Source of the DNA: Chromatiaceae bacterium
Lineage (GTDB): Bacteria > Pseudomonadota > Gammaproteobacteria > Chromatiales > Chromatiaceae
Direction: 5' to 3'
Assembly (NCBI GenBank): GCA_024235395.1
Contig: JACKMK010000002.1
Span: 186,001 to 250,000 of the forward strand
Length of the DNA stretch: 64,000 bases
The notes under the pieces were generated by a model. It saw only the letters and a program-made list of their open reading frames with translations, searched no databases and was not told the DNA's origin. This document shows, piece by piece, positions 36,378 through 44,960 of the stretch. Each line of letters begins with the position of its first letter. Position 1 is the stretch's first letter. The position numbers were made by a program, and so were the translations under genes.

Positions 36378-36579
36378 GGGTGACTCCGGGCGGGGGACTG
36401 CGAAACCGCCATTTTAGCCTGCATCGTTCGTCACTGTCCCATTGCGGCCCCCGGTTGTTCGGACACTCGGGATGTGGGGGCGGCCGCGTGCCGGTGGAGC
36501 GCCCGGCGGCGGTACGTCCCGGGTGCGACGGACAGCCGGCCGGCGACTGGACGGGAAAAACGAGGTTAGAATTCGCGCC

Positions 36580-37734
36580 ATGCAAAATCTAGCCAAGTTG
36601 ATGTTGCTCGCGCTGTGGTTCGCTTGCTGCCAGGCAACGGCCGCGACGCCCGCCGATCTGTACGATGCCGAGGCCGTGGTCGCCGACGAGGGGGTCGAGA
36701 CACGCAATGCCACGCTGTCGCGCCTGTTGGGCGACGTGCTGGTCCGCGTCAGCGGCAACGCCCGGATCGGCGCACAACCGGCGGCGCGTGAGGTCCTCGA
36801 CCGGGCACCGTCTCTGGTCGAACAGTACCGTTACCGGACCGCGGACCAGGATGGCGAGGTACAGCGCATCCTGTGGGCGCGGTTCGACCGCGGGGCGGTC
36901 GAGCGCATGCTGCGCGAGCGCAATCTGCCGGTATGGGTGCAGCGGCCACGGGTGTTGCTGTGGGTCGCCACCGAGCGCGGCGGGCGGCGCGCCCTACTGA
37001 ACCTGGACAACCTGCCCGAGGGTCGCGCGGCGGTGCTGGCACGCGCTCAGCAGCGCGGCATGCCGTTGCAGCTGCCCTTGATGGATCTGGAGGACCAGGG
37101 CGCGCTGACCCCGGCCGACCTGTGGTCCGATTATGCCGACGGCATCCAGCGGGCGTCGGCACGCTACCCGCACGAGGTGGTCGTCACCGGGCGCCTGCGT
37201 GCGGCATCGAGCGGGAAATGGAGCGGCAGCTGGTCACTGATCGACGGCGATGCGGTCCAGGTGTTTGAGACCCCGCCGCAGCCGCTGACGGAGGCGCTCG
37301 CCGCAGCGGTGGATCAGACACAGGATCTGCTCGCCGCACGGCTCGCACCCCTGGCGTCGAGCGGCACGGACGCCGGTACCCTGGTAAGTTTCTCCGGGGT
37401 ACGCGACCTGGCGGCATACGGTCGACTGGCCGCGTTGGTGAAGGACGTCGAGACCCTGGGTCAGGCAGCGCTGCGCCATGTCGAAGGCGATCGGTTCGTG
37501 TTCGAATTCCGCGTACGCGGCGACCAGCGTGACCTGGCGCGGGCACTCGAGGCGAGCGGGCAGATCGCGACCGAGCCGGCGCCGCCGGTTCCGCTGCGAC
37601 CCTGGCCGGCGGACACCCTGTCCAGCGGGGGCCCGGCGCCACTCGGTGCGCCGGTCGACGACCTGTCCGGCACCGGTGTGCCTCCGGGCGAACCGCCGCA
37701 GCTTGCCGATCTCTACTATCGCCTGCTGTATTGA
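36580..37734 (+). CDS. DUF2066 domain-containing exported protein
   Basis: A 384-residue protein with a signal peptide (MQNLAKLMLLALWFACCQATA). DUF2066 segments are LSRLLGDVLVRVSGN, APSLVEQYRYRT, LRERNLPVWVQRPRVLLWV and EVVVTGRLR. The family is periplasmic and of unknown function. The start ATG at 36580 was chosen from the signal peptide; the frame is open further left. TAGAAT at 36567-36572 is very close to the start, so if it were a -10 box the leader would be extremely short. Gammaproteobacteria commonly have this gene beside purM on the one side and the CDP-alcohol phosphotransferase, perM and hda on the other, as here. Confidence 0.85.
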   Translation: MQNLAKLMLLALWFACCQATAATPADLYDAEAVVADEGVETRNATLSRLLGDVLVRVSGNARIGAQPAAREVLDRAPSLVEQYRYRTADQDGEVQRILWARFDRGAVERMLRERNLPVWVQRPRVLLWVATERGGRRALLNLDNLPEGRAAVLARAQQRGMPLQLPLMDLEDQGALTPADLWSDYADGIQRASARYPHEVVVTGRLRAASSGKWSGSWSLIDGDAVQVFETPPQPLTEALAAAVDQTQDLLAARLAPLASSGTDAGTLVSFSGVRDLAAYGRLAALVKDVETLGQAALRHVEGDRFVFEFRVRGDQRDLARALEASGQIATEPAPPVPLRPWPADTLSSGGPAPLGAPVDDLSGTGVPPGEPPQLADLYYRLLY

Positions 37735-37758
37735 TCCATCGCCGATGCCTGCGTTGTG

Positions 37759-38325
37759 ATGTCCGCCTACCTGCGCCATCTGCCAAACGTGATCAGCGTT
37801 GCGCGGATCGTGCTGGTCGGCCCGATCGTCTGGAGCCTGCTCACCGAGCGTTTTTCGCTGGCGATCGGGTTGTTCCTGGTCGCCGGTGCCTCGGACGGGC
37901 TGGACGGTTTCCTTGCCAAGCGTTTCGGCTGGAGTTCCCGCCTCGGCGGCATCCTGGACGCACTGGCGGACAAGTTCCTGTTGATCTCGACCTTTGTCTG
38001 CCTGGGTTGGCTGGGGCTGTTCCCGTGGTGGCTGGTACTGAGCGTGCTGGCGCGCGATCTGCTGATCGTCAGCGGCGCGATCGTCTACAACTTCCGTATC
38101 GAGGCGGTACAGCCGGAGCCCAGTCTGATCAGCAAACTCAACACGCTGCTGCAGATCGCGCTGGCCGCGGTCGGTGTCGTCGAGGTCGGGTTCGGCGGGA
38201 TCCCCGGCTGGCTGCTGTGGACCCTGATCTGGGCGGTCATGCTGACCGTGCTGCTCAGCGGCACCGGCTATGTGCGCGAATGGAGCCGACGCGCGCGCGC
38301 CGGCGGGACAGGTCTGCATGACTGA
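37759..38325 (+). CDS. CDP-alcohol phosphatidyltransferase family protein
   Basis: An integral membrane enzyme of the CDP-alcohol phosphotransferase superfamily, 188 residues, with several membrane helices. The catalytic motif D-x2-D-G-x2-A-(K/R)-x8-G-x3-D-x3-D is intact: SDGLDGFLAKRFGWSSRLGG followed by ILDALADK. The N-terminal LPNVISVARIVL is the usual entry. It may be a PgsA-like or cardiolipin-type enzyme; the head group cannot be read from sequence. A GTG sits immediately before ATG 37759 and could be used instead. It overlaps the next gene by 8 bp. Confidence 0.88.
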   Translation: MSAYLRHLPNVISVARIVLVGPIVWSLLTERFSLAIGLFLVAGASDGLDGFLAKRFGWSSRLGGILDALADKFLLISTFVCLGWLGLFPWWLVLSVLARDLLIVSGAIVYNFRIEAVQPEPSLISKLNTLLQIALAAVGVVEVGFGGIPGWLLWTLIWAVMLTVLLSGTGYVREWSRRARAGGTGLHD

Positions 38326-39409
38326 CGCATACCGCCTGTGGCTGCTGGTCTCACTGTCGCTGCTCGCGTGGTTGCTGTATCTGTTGTCGCCGATCCTGAT
38401 GCCGTTCGTTTTCTCGGCGCTGCTGGCCTATCTCGGCGATCCGCTGGTCGACCGACTCGAGGCACGCGGTCTGAAGCGCACGCCGGCGGTGGCGCTGGTG
38501 TTCTGCGTCCTCACGATGCTGGCGATCCTGTTGCTGCTGTTGCTGGTGCCGCGGCTCGAGGCGCAGATCACCCAGCTGCTGCAGAAACTGCCGGGCTACC
38601 TCGAATGGCTGCGCGGGCACCTGCTGCCGCGCCTGCAGGCGCTGTTGCCCGGCGAAGTCGGCGATTTCCAGTTCGCGATGCTGCCCCAGGCGCTGGCGAA
38701 ACACTGGCGCGAGGCAGGCGGCGTGCTCGCCGGGCTGTGGTCGTCGGTGTCCAGTTCCGGCATGGTCCTGGTCGGCTGGCTGGCCAATCTGGTCCTGGTG
38801 CCGGTACTGACGTTCTACCTGCTGCGCGACTGGGATCACCTGATCGCAGGGATCCACGCGCTGCTGCCGCGTCGCAACGAGGTCGCCTGGGTGCGTCTCG
38901 CGCGGGAATCCGACGAGGTACTGGGTGCCTTTCTGCGCGGTCAGCTGCTGGTGATGGCGGCGCTGGGCGTGATCTATACCACCGGCCTGTGGCTGGTCGG
39001 CCTGGATTTCGCGTTGCTGCTCGGCATGCTCGCGGGCGTGGTCAGCTTCGTGCCCTACCTCGGGCTGATCGTCGGCATCCTGGTCGCCGGGTTGGCATCG
39101 GTGCTGCAGTCCCAGGGCATCGCGGATCTGCCGTGGGTGGTGGTCGTGTTCGTCGTCGGTCAAGTGATCGAGGGCACCTTCCTGACGCCGCGGCTGGTCG
39201 GTGAGCGCATCGGACTGCACCCGGTCGCAGTGATCTTCGCGGTGATGGCCGGCGGCCAGCTGTACGGTTTCTTCGGCATCCTGCTGGCGTTGCCTGTGGC
39301 GGCGGTGGCGATGGTCCTGGTGCGCCACCTGGTCGCCCGTTACCGTTCGAGTACGCTGTACGGGGAGGCAAGTCCCGCGGAGGTGCCGCCCGATCAATCG
39401 ACCGATTGA
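38318..39409 (+). CDS. perM: AI-2E family transporter (PerM-like)
   Basis: A 363-residue inner-membrane protein with about eight helices, of the PerM/AI-2 exporter family. Family segments are FVFSALLAYLGDPLVDRLEA near the start, LTFYLLRDWD in the middle and PYLGLIVGILVAG plus EGTFLTPRLVGERIGLHPV near the end. The substrate of PerM is not established. It overlaps the preceding CDP-alcohol enzyme gene by 8 bp, and its last 16 bp overlap the 3' end of the leftward hda gene. Confidence 0.9.
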   Translation: MTDAYRLWLLVSLSLLAWLLYLLSPILMPFVFSALLAYLGDPLVDRLEARGLKRTPAVALVFCVLTMLAILLLLLLVPRLEAQITQLLQKLPGYLEWLRGHLLPRLQALLPGEVGDFQFAMLPQALAKHWREAGGVLAGLWSSVSSSGMVLVGWLANLVLVPVLTFYLLRDWDHLIAGIHALLPRRNEVAWVRLARESDEVLGAFLRGQLLVMAALGVIYTTGLWLVGLDFALLLGMLAGVVSFVPYLGLIVGILVAGLASVLQSQGIADLPWVVVVFVVGQVIEGTFLTPRLVGERIGLHPVAVIFAVMAGGQLYGFFGILLALPVAAVAMVLVRHLVARYRSSTLYGEASPAEVPPDQSTD

Positions 39410-40101
39410 CCGACCTGCAGGCGGTCGCGCACGAACGGGATCGTCAGCCGGCGCTGCGCGGCCAGCGAATCGTGATCGAGGCGTGTGAGCAATTCGACCA
39501 GGCCGCCCGGATGGCGCGGTCCGCGCTCCAGGAGATACCGTGCGACCTCGTCGGGTACCTGCAGTGCCCGCCGTGCCGCGAGTGCCAGCAGCAGCGCGTG
39601 TCTGGCCGCATCGTCGAGCGGCTGCAGGCCGATCGTCAGCCCCCAGGCGAGACGGCTGCGCAGGTCGGCCAGCGTCAGCGGGAGGGCGGCGGGGCCACGG
39701 TCGGCGCTGAACAGCATCCGGGTGCCCCGGTCGCGGCAGCGATTGAACAGTGCGAACAATGCCTCTTCCCAGGGCCGGTCGCCGGCGATTGCGTGCACGT
39801 CGTCGACCGCAACCAGATCCAGCGTCTCCAGCCCGTCTAGCATCGCGGTAGCCAGTTCCTCGCGCGCGGCGAGCGGCAGGTAGGCACAGCGCAGGCCGCG
39901 AAGCTGGGCGGCCGCGCACTGGCCGAGCAACAGGTGGCTGCGACCGCTGCCCGACGCGCCGAACAGATAGATCAACGGCTCGCGTTCACCGTCCAGACCT
40001 CGTCGCAGCGCATCGAGAATCGCCTGATTGGGACCTGCGACGAAGTCGCGCAGGTCGGGCGCATGGCGCAGCGCCAGCGCCAGCGGCAGTTGCCGGATCA
40101 T
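39394..40101 (-). CDS. hda: DnaA regulatory inactivator Hda
   Basis: Hda binds the DNA polymerase sliding clamp and stimulates ATP hydrolysis by DnaA, preventing re-initiation of replication. The 235-residue protein begins MIRQLPLALAL, which includes the clamp-binding motif QLPLAL, and then has a DnaA-like AAA+ domain with a P-loop LFGASGSGRSHLLLG and LVAVDDVHAI. Domain IV of DnaA (the DNA-binding part) is absent, as expected. The start at 40101 overlaps the DUF2069 stop (ATGA). It is the third gene of a leftward set with arsC and wrbA upstream. Confidence 0.93.
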   Translation of the reverse strand: MIRQLPLALALRHAPDLRDFVAGPNQAILDALRRGLDGEREPLIYLFGASGSGRSHLLLGQCAAAQLRGLRCAYLPLAAREELATAMLDGLETLDLVAVDDVHAIAGDRPWEEALFALFNRCRDRGTRMLFSADRGPAALPLTLADLRSRLAWGLTIGLQPLDDAARHALLLALAARRALQVPDEVARYLLERGPRHPGGLVELLTRLDHDSLAAQRRLTIPFVRDRLQVGQSVD

Positions 40102-40445
40102 GCGCCGTGTGCGACCGCGCGCCAGCGGATGAACAGGCTCGCACTGATCAGGTAGACGAGGCTGAGACCCGCCTCGCTCAGGCCGAGCCAGCGCGCGGGT
40201 CCACTCCAGGCCACGACGCCTCCGTGCACCGCGTAGGGCAACGCGACCAGTGCGCCCCATACCAACGCCTTGTCGCGTCCGTGCAGGACGCCACGCAGCG
40301 GAATCAGCAAGGGCGTCACGAAAAGTACCAGATAGAGCGAGATCCGGGACTTCTCCACGTCGCCGAGAAACACGATCCAGGCCATCACGACGGCGATCAA
40401 CGCGAGGTACGCGGCCAGCGAAAGCATGCGCGCGGCGCGGGTCAT
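40098..40445 (-). CDS. DUF2069 membrane protein
   Basis: A 115-residue protein with four predicted membrane helices and no signal peptide. FVTPLLIPLRGVLHGRDKA and LPYAVHGGVVA match DUF2069. The function is unknown. It overlaps both neighbours by 4 bp (wrbA upstream, hda downstream), so all three are translationally coupled. The same order (wrbA, DUF2069, hda) is seen in many gammaproteobacteria. Confidence 0.9.
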   Translation of the reverse strand: MTRAARMLSLAAYLALIAVVMAWIVFLGDVEKSRISLYLVLFVTPLLIPLRGVLHGRDKALVWGALVALPYAVHGGVVAWSGPARWLGLSEAGLSLVYLISASLFIRWRAVAHGA

Positions 40446-41041
40446 CGCTGCGCTCCCTGCAATGCCACCACGAGTCCGGCGAGCCGCCGGCCCAGTGCCT
40501 GGCAGAGATTCTTCTCCGCGGCGCTCAGTGGCAGCTTGCTGTCCCTGCCGGCGAGGTGCGAGGGGCCGTAGGGCGTACCACCTTCGCGGGTCTCGAGCAG
40601 GTCCGGCTCGCTGTATGGCAGGCCGGTGATCAGCATGCCGTGATGCAGCAGCGGCAGCATCATCGACAGCAGGGTGGTCTCCTGTCCGCCGTGCAGGCTG
40701 CTGGTCGAGGTGAACACGCCGGCGGGTTTACCGGCCAGGGCGCCTTCGATCCACAGGCCGCTGGTACCGTCGAGGAAGTATTTGAGTGGCGCCGCCATGT
40801 TGCCGAAGCGCGTCGGGCTGCCGAGCGCGAGCGCGGCGCAGCCGGCGAGGTCGTCGGGCGTCGCGTACGGTGCCCCGCTGTCCGGGACCGGCGGCGCACT
40901 CGCCTCGTGGTCGGCGGATACCGGCGGCACGCTGCGCAGCCGTGCCTCGCACCCCGCCTGTTCGGCGCCGCGCGCGACCAGGCGGGCCATCTCCGCCGTG
41001 GCGCCGTGACGGCTGTAGTAGAGCACCAGGAGGTAGGCCAT
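40442..41041 (-). CDS. wrbA: NAD(P)H:quinone oxidoreductase, WrbA type
   Basis: WrbA is an FMN-dependent quinone reductase that forms hydroquinones by two-electron reduction, limiting superoxide production. The 199-residue protein has the flavodoxin start VLYYSRHGATAEMARLVA, the FMN loop SPTRFGNMAAPLKYFLD and the STSSLHGGQETTLLSM motif. The next gene upstream, arsC, ends at the position where wrbA begins. It fits the redox-stress theme of the window but is common in this neighbourhood. Confidence 0.95.
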   Translation of the reverse strand: MAYLLVLYYSRHGATAEMARLVARGAEQAGCEARLRSVPPVSADHEASAPPVPDSGAPYATPDDLAGCAALALGSPTRFGNMAAPLKYFLDGTSGLWIEGALAGKPAGVFTSTSSLHGGQETTLLSMMLPLLHHGMLITGLPYSEPDLLETREGGTPYGPSHLAGRDSKLPLSAAEKNLCQALGRRLAGLVVALQGAQR

Positions 41042-41388
41042 CAGATGATCTCCAGCACCCGTTCGGGTGGCCGGCCGAGGGCCGCCTTGCGGCCGTTGAC
41101 CACGATGGGCCGCTCAATCAGCTTGGGATGCTCGACCATCAGGTCGATCAGCGCCTCGCGGCTGAGCGACGGGTCGGCGGCGCCACTCGTCTTGTATTCC
41201 GCCTCGCCCTTGCGCATCAGATCACGGGGTTCGAGGCCGAGCATGTCGAGTAGGCGGCCGAGTTCGGCAGCATCCGGTGGGGTCTTGAGGTATTCGACCA
41301 CCTGCGGGCTGATCGCGTGCTGTTCGAGGAGTTGCAGCGTCTGGCGGGACTTGCTGCATCGCGGGTTGTGGTAAATCTTTACAGTCAT
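41041..41388 (-). CDS. arsC: Arsenate reductase (glutaredoxin-linked ArsC family)
   Basis: A 115-residue cytoplasmic protein of the ArsC/Spx fold. It has the catalytic Cys in YHNPRCSKSRQTLQLL, then VEYLKTPP and IERPIVVNGRKAALGRPPE, in which the arginines that bind oxyanion are retained. Family members reduce arsenate with glutathione and glutaredoxin. No other ars gene is near, and this gene commonly precedes wrbA in gammaproteobacteria, so a general role is possible. It is the first gene of the leftward set arsC-wrbA-DUF2069-hda. Confidence 0.9.
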   Translation of the reverse strand: MTVKIYHNPRCSKSRQTLQLLEQHAISPQVVEYLKTPPDAAELGRLLDMLGLEPRDLMRKGEAEYKTSGAADPSLSREALIDLMVEHPKLIERPIVVNGRKAALGRPPERVLEII

Positions 41389-41453
41389 GGACAGGGTCAG
41401 GGAGTAGGGAACGATGTCGCGCGATTTTATCAGGCCTGGTTGCGGGGTGCGGC

Positions 41454-42743
41454 ATGCAAGCTGATGCGAAGGATGGGGTCTTGGCGTGGCTGCGCATCGG
41501 GGTGTATCAGCTGTACGGCTTCCTCGTGCTGGTCGCCGAGCGGTTCCGGCGTCACGAGGGTGCGCAGAATGCAGCCGCGCTCACCTATACCACGCTGTTG
41601 TCACTGGTCCCCCTGATGGCGGTGTCGCTGGCGGTCTTCTCGGCGTTCCCGGTCGCCGACCGCGTCTACGACACGATCCAGATGTTCCTGTTCCGCAACT
41701 TCGTGCCGGCGTCGGGCGAGGTGCTGCAATTGTATCTGTCCCAGTTCATCGCCAAGGCATCGCACCTGACCGGCGCCGGCGCCGCCTTCCTGGTGATCGT
41801 CGCATTGCTCATGATGGCCAATATCGACCGCGCGCTGAATGCGATCTGGGAGGTACGCGAGCGTCGCCGCTTCGCGATCAAGTTCCTGATCTACTGGGCG
41901 GTGCTGTCGCTGGGTCCTGTGTTGATCGGGGCCAGCGTACTGGTGACTTCCTATCTCGTCTCGCTGCCGATCCTGTCGGAGGCCGCGAGCAGCGGCATAG
42001 GCCGGCAGCTGCTGGGAATCTCCCCGATCGCCGCCTCGGCCGTGGCGTTCACGATGCTGTATCTGGTGGTACCCAATCGCCGTGTCCGGTTGCTGCACGC
42101 CTTGCTCGGCGGGGTGATCGCGGCGCTGCTGTTCGAGGCGGCGAAGCGCGGGTTCGGTTTCTACCTGACGCGTTTTCCGACCTACGAGGCCATCTACGGT
42201 GCGCTCGCGACGATCCCGATATTTCTCGTCTGGTTGTACCTGTCGTGGATCGTGGCCCTGCTCGGCGCCGAGATCACCCATTGTCTCAGCATCTATCGCT
42301 GGCGCAGCCGCGACCAGAGCCGCTGTCAGACCGGTCTGGGCGATGCCGTGGGGGTGTTGTTGGCACTCGACGAGGCCGCGGCGCTGGGCGCGACACCGAG
42401 CACCGCCGAACTGGCACGGTTGCGGCCGCGCTGGATGGAACCGCAGCTCGAAGACCTGCTCGGCGAGTTGAAGCGCATGCACTGGGTGCAGCTGACCCGC
42501 GACGGCAACTGGGTGTTGGCGCGTCGCCTGGTCGATGCTTCGCTGGCGGAGTTGTACGCCAGCCGGCGGTTCGCGCTGCCACGCGAGGACGATCCCGACT
42601 GGCCCAGCGACCGGCGCCTGGCCGAGGCGCTGCGGGCGGCGAACGACGGCATCACCCGGGCGCTCGGTGTACCCTTGGCCAGTTTCCGTTTGCAGCGTGC
42701 CGCGGCGGTCCCACTGCAGCGGCCGGACGACGGATCCGCTTGA
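41454..42743 (+). CDS. YihY/BrkB family inner-membrane protein
   Basis: A 429-residue protein with about six membrane helices and a hydrophilic C-terminal extension. Family segments are NAAALTYTTLLSLVPLMAV, FLVWLYLSWIVALLGAEITHC and FPTYEAIYGALATIPI. The last 130 residues (from RWRSRDQSRC) look like a winged-helix-type soluble domain, a common tail of the longer YihY proteins. The older label 'ribonuclease BN' for this family is wrong. The biochemical function is unknown. It is divergent from arsC (65 bp). Confidence 0.9.
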   Translation: MQADAKDGVLAWLRIGVYQLYGFLVLVAERFRRHEGAQNAAALTYTTLLSLVPLMAVSLAVFSAFPVADRVYDTIQMFLFRNFVPASGEVLQLYLSQFIAKASHLTGAGAAFLVIVALLMMANIDRALNAIWEVRERRRFAIKFLIYWAVLSLGPVLIGASVLVTSYLVSLPILSEAASSGIGRQLLGISPIAASAVAFTMLYLVVPNRRVRLLHALLGGVIAALLFEAAKRGFGFYLTRFPTYEAIYGALATIPIFLVWLYLSWIVALLGAEITHCLSIYRWRSRDQSRCQTGLGDAVGVLLALDEAAALGATPSTAELARLRPRWMEPQLEDLLGELKRMHWVQLTRDGNWVLARRLVDASLAELYASRRFALPREDDPDWPSDRRLAEALRAANDGITRALGVPLASFRLQRAAAVPLQRPDDGSA

Positions 42744-42747
42744 TCCG

Positions 42748-44250
42748 CTAGGCGTCGCTGCAGTCGACGAGGATGTAGGCCGTCTGCTGCACGGCCTCGA
42801 GCAGGCCGCGCATGCGCAGCACCTGGCGTGTGTGGGCACCTTCGGCGGTCACCGAATCCTCCTCGCGGAACAGGCTGCGAGCGGCGATCAGCACGTAACG
42901 CCCGGCGTCCTGGTCGTGTTGCAGCAGTGCCAGGGTGTCGCCGCGCAGCCGCTGTGCCGCGCCGCCACTGAGTTCCACCGGGGTCAGGCGGCCGGCCAGC
43001 TTTTCGACCCCGATCTCGACCTGCTGGTCGGGTAGATTGACCAGCCGTCGGATGCGCCCGATGAACCCGACCGCGGCATTTTCATTGGCGGCCGAGACCG
43101 CCTCCATCAAGACCGGATCACCGATCCCGAGCGGCGGCCGCAAGGGGCCCTGGAGGCGGAACGCCGAGCCGGATTTCGACTGGTCGATCTGTCGGCACGC
43201 GACCGGTGCGGGTTCGCTTCCACCGGGCAGCCCGCCCTGGATCAATTCGCTGAGTCGCGCATGGATGCTGCGCAGACCGTGACGCATCGCGAACGGGTGA
43301 TTGCGCGGTTGGCGCGGGTTCTGGCGCTGCTCCGGCGACTTGCGTCCGCGGATCAGGTCGTGCAGGGCGCCGTGCAGTTCGCGCGGTCCCTGCGGATCCT
43401 CCTGCAGGACCTGCAGAAAGCGGTCGGCAGCCAGGTACCGGATCTCCGGCCCGGGTTTGCCTCGTCGTGCGGCTGCAAGCGGATCGAGGCTGCCGCTGAT
43501 GTCGATCGGCATCGCGTAGGGGCCCTGCGGCAGCACCGTCATCTCCAACAGATTGGCATGCGTGCCCGTCCACGTTCGCCAGGCCTGCAATTGGTCGGGC
43601 CGCCGGTGGTTCGAATCGTACAGACTGCTCATCAGCGCACGATAGAACAGCCCCTGGATCGTGCCAGGGTCGCCGTCGCGACGGAGCTCCCTGCTGACCT
43701 CGTGGTCGGCGATCTCAAGCGCCTCGGCATTCAGGAAGATGCTCAGCAGCAGCCGCCAACCGTCGAGGCTCGGACGGTAGTAGCGCAGGCGTTCGAGGTT
43801 GAGTGCGCGTTCGAGCAGCTGCAGCGCCCTGTACAGCAGTTCGGCGTCCGGGATCTTGCCGGAGGACAGCGCACTGTTGGCGATGCGCAGCTGCCCGTAG
43901 GCGAGTTCGCTGAGCAGTTCGACCAGGCTGAACTCGAGCTGATCGAGGGGCAATGCGGTGTCCGGCCCATTCTGCAGTCGTTCGTCGACCACATCCTGCA
44001 GCTCGTCGACCGGGGTAGTGTAGGCTTCCAGCAGGGCCCCCATGCGAGCGCCCGGCTCGGGGTCGCGGACCAGCAGGCGCAACTGCTCCAGCAGCATCCG
44101 CGCGGCCTTTGGCGGGTTGGCCAGCGGTAACTCGACGATCCATTTGTTCAGCGCGCGTGGCGCCAGCAGCGCACCCGGATGTCGGGCGACCGCCGGGTCG
44201 GGGACCCGGAACGGGCTTAGCGAAGGCGGAAGTGTTGGTGCCTTTGCCAT
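42748..44250 (-). CDS. Large cytoplasmic protein of unknown function
   Basis: A 500-residue soluble protein with no signal peptide. The N-terminal two thirds look helical and repeat-like (LEQLRLLVRDPEPGAR; LYRALQLLERALNLERLRYY), and the last 130 residues look like a small beta domain (GFIGRIRRLVNLPDQQVEIGV). The shape resembles proteins with a helical N-domain and a PilZ-like end, but the PilZ RxxxR and D-x-S-x-x-G motifs are not clearly present, so I do not call it. Codon use is like its neighbours. It is divergent from a TlpA-like gene with 188 bp between. Confidence 0.6.
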   Translation of the reverse strand: MAKAPTLPPSLSPFRVPDPAVARHPGALLAPRALNKWIVELPLANPPKAARMLLEQLRLLVRDPEPGARMGALLEAYTTPVDELQDVVDERLQNGPDTALPLDQLEFSLVELLSELAYGQLRIANSALSSGKIPDAELLYRALQLLERALNLERLRYYRPSLDGWRLLLSIFLNAEALEIADHEVSRELRRDGDPGTIQGLFYRALMSSLYDSNHRRPDQLQAWRTWTGTHANLLEMTVLPQGPYAMPIDISGSLDPLAAARRGKPGPEIRYLAADRFLQVLQEDPQGPRELHGALHDLIRGRKSPEQRQNPRQPRNHPFAMRHGLRSIHARLSELIQGGLPGGSEPAPVACRQIDQSKSGSAFRLQGPLRPPLGIGDPVLMEAVSAANENAAVGFIGRIRRLVNLPDQQVEIGVEKLAGRLTPVELSGGAAQRLRGDTLALLQHDQDAGRYVLIAARSLFREEDSVTAEGAHTRQVLRMRGLLEAVQQTAYILVDCSDA

Positions 44251-44332
44251 GCCCTGATGCCTTTAGAAAGAGGTCGACGATCCCAGCGCCGCACTTTTTG
44301 CGTCTCCGTGGGTCTAGAGTGGATGCGGGCGC

Positions 44333-44363
44333 TTGCACTGCCCCCGGTCTGCTGACCTAAAAT
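44333..44363 (+). promoter_or_regulatory. Possible sigma-70 promoter of the thioredoxin-TolC-adaptor run
   Basis: TTGCAC (44333-44338) and TAAAAT (44358-44363) are separated by 19 bases, about 75 bp upstream of the first ATG. The spacing is slightly long but both hexamers are close to consensus. Confidence 0.4.
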
Positions 44364-44438
44364 TCGCCGGCGCCGGGGAATATTACGGCAATCGGCGTCG
44401 TCTCTTGATGGTACTCCAAGTCGTTAAGGCTTTGTCTT

Positions 44439-44960
44439 ATGCAAAAAATCTGTTTGTCTGTTCACGCGGCCCGGCGATTTCTCAGTGTGCTGGTGATCTC
44501 TGGCGCCCTGACCGTCGGGGCGCATGCAGCAACCGAGGATTTTACCCTGCCCGACCTCGATGGGCAGCAGCATAGCCTTTCCGACTACCGTGGACGCTGG
44601 GTGCTGGTCAATTACTGGGCCACCTGGTGCCCACCCTGTCTCGAAGAGATCCCGGAGCTGGAGGTATTCCACACCGGTTCCGAGGGCAAAGCGATCGTGC
44701 TGGGGGTGAACATGGAGTCGATCGACGACGGCGAACTCAAACAGTTCGTCGACCAGCAGTTCGTCTCGTATCCGATCCTGCTGGCCACCGAGCGTCCGAG
44801 CCGTGAGCAGCTGATCGGTCCTGTGGAAGGCCTGCCGACATCGTATCTGGTATCACCCAGTGGCGAGATCGTGGCCCGGCAGGTCGGTCAGGTGACCGCA
44901 CAAGGTATACAGTCCTTCATCGAAAGTTACGAAAGCGCACACCCGGGAGAGGTTCAATGA
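44439..44960 (+). CDS. Periplasmic TlpA-like thioredoxin
   Basis: A 173-residue exported thiol-disulfide protein. A signal peptide (to about residue 30, HAA) leads into a TlpA/ResA-type thioredoxin domain with the active site WATWCPPCLEEIPEL and the cis-Pro segment GLPTSYLVSPSGE. Such proteins reduce disulfides in the periplasm, for example in cytochrome c haem-binding sites. Its last bases overlap the next gene (ATGA). It is first of a coupled run of six genes. Confidence 0.9.
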   Translation: MQKICLSVHAARRFLSVLVISGALTVGAHAATEDFTLPDLDGQQHSLSDYRGRWVLVNYWATWCPPCLEEIPELEVFHTGSEGKAIVLGVNMESIDDGELKQFVDQQFVSYPILLATERPSREQLIGPVEGLPTSYLVSPSGEIVARQVGQVTAQGIQSFIESYESAHPGEVQ

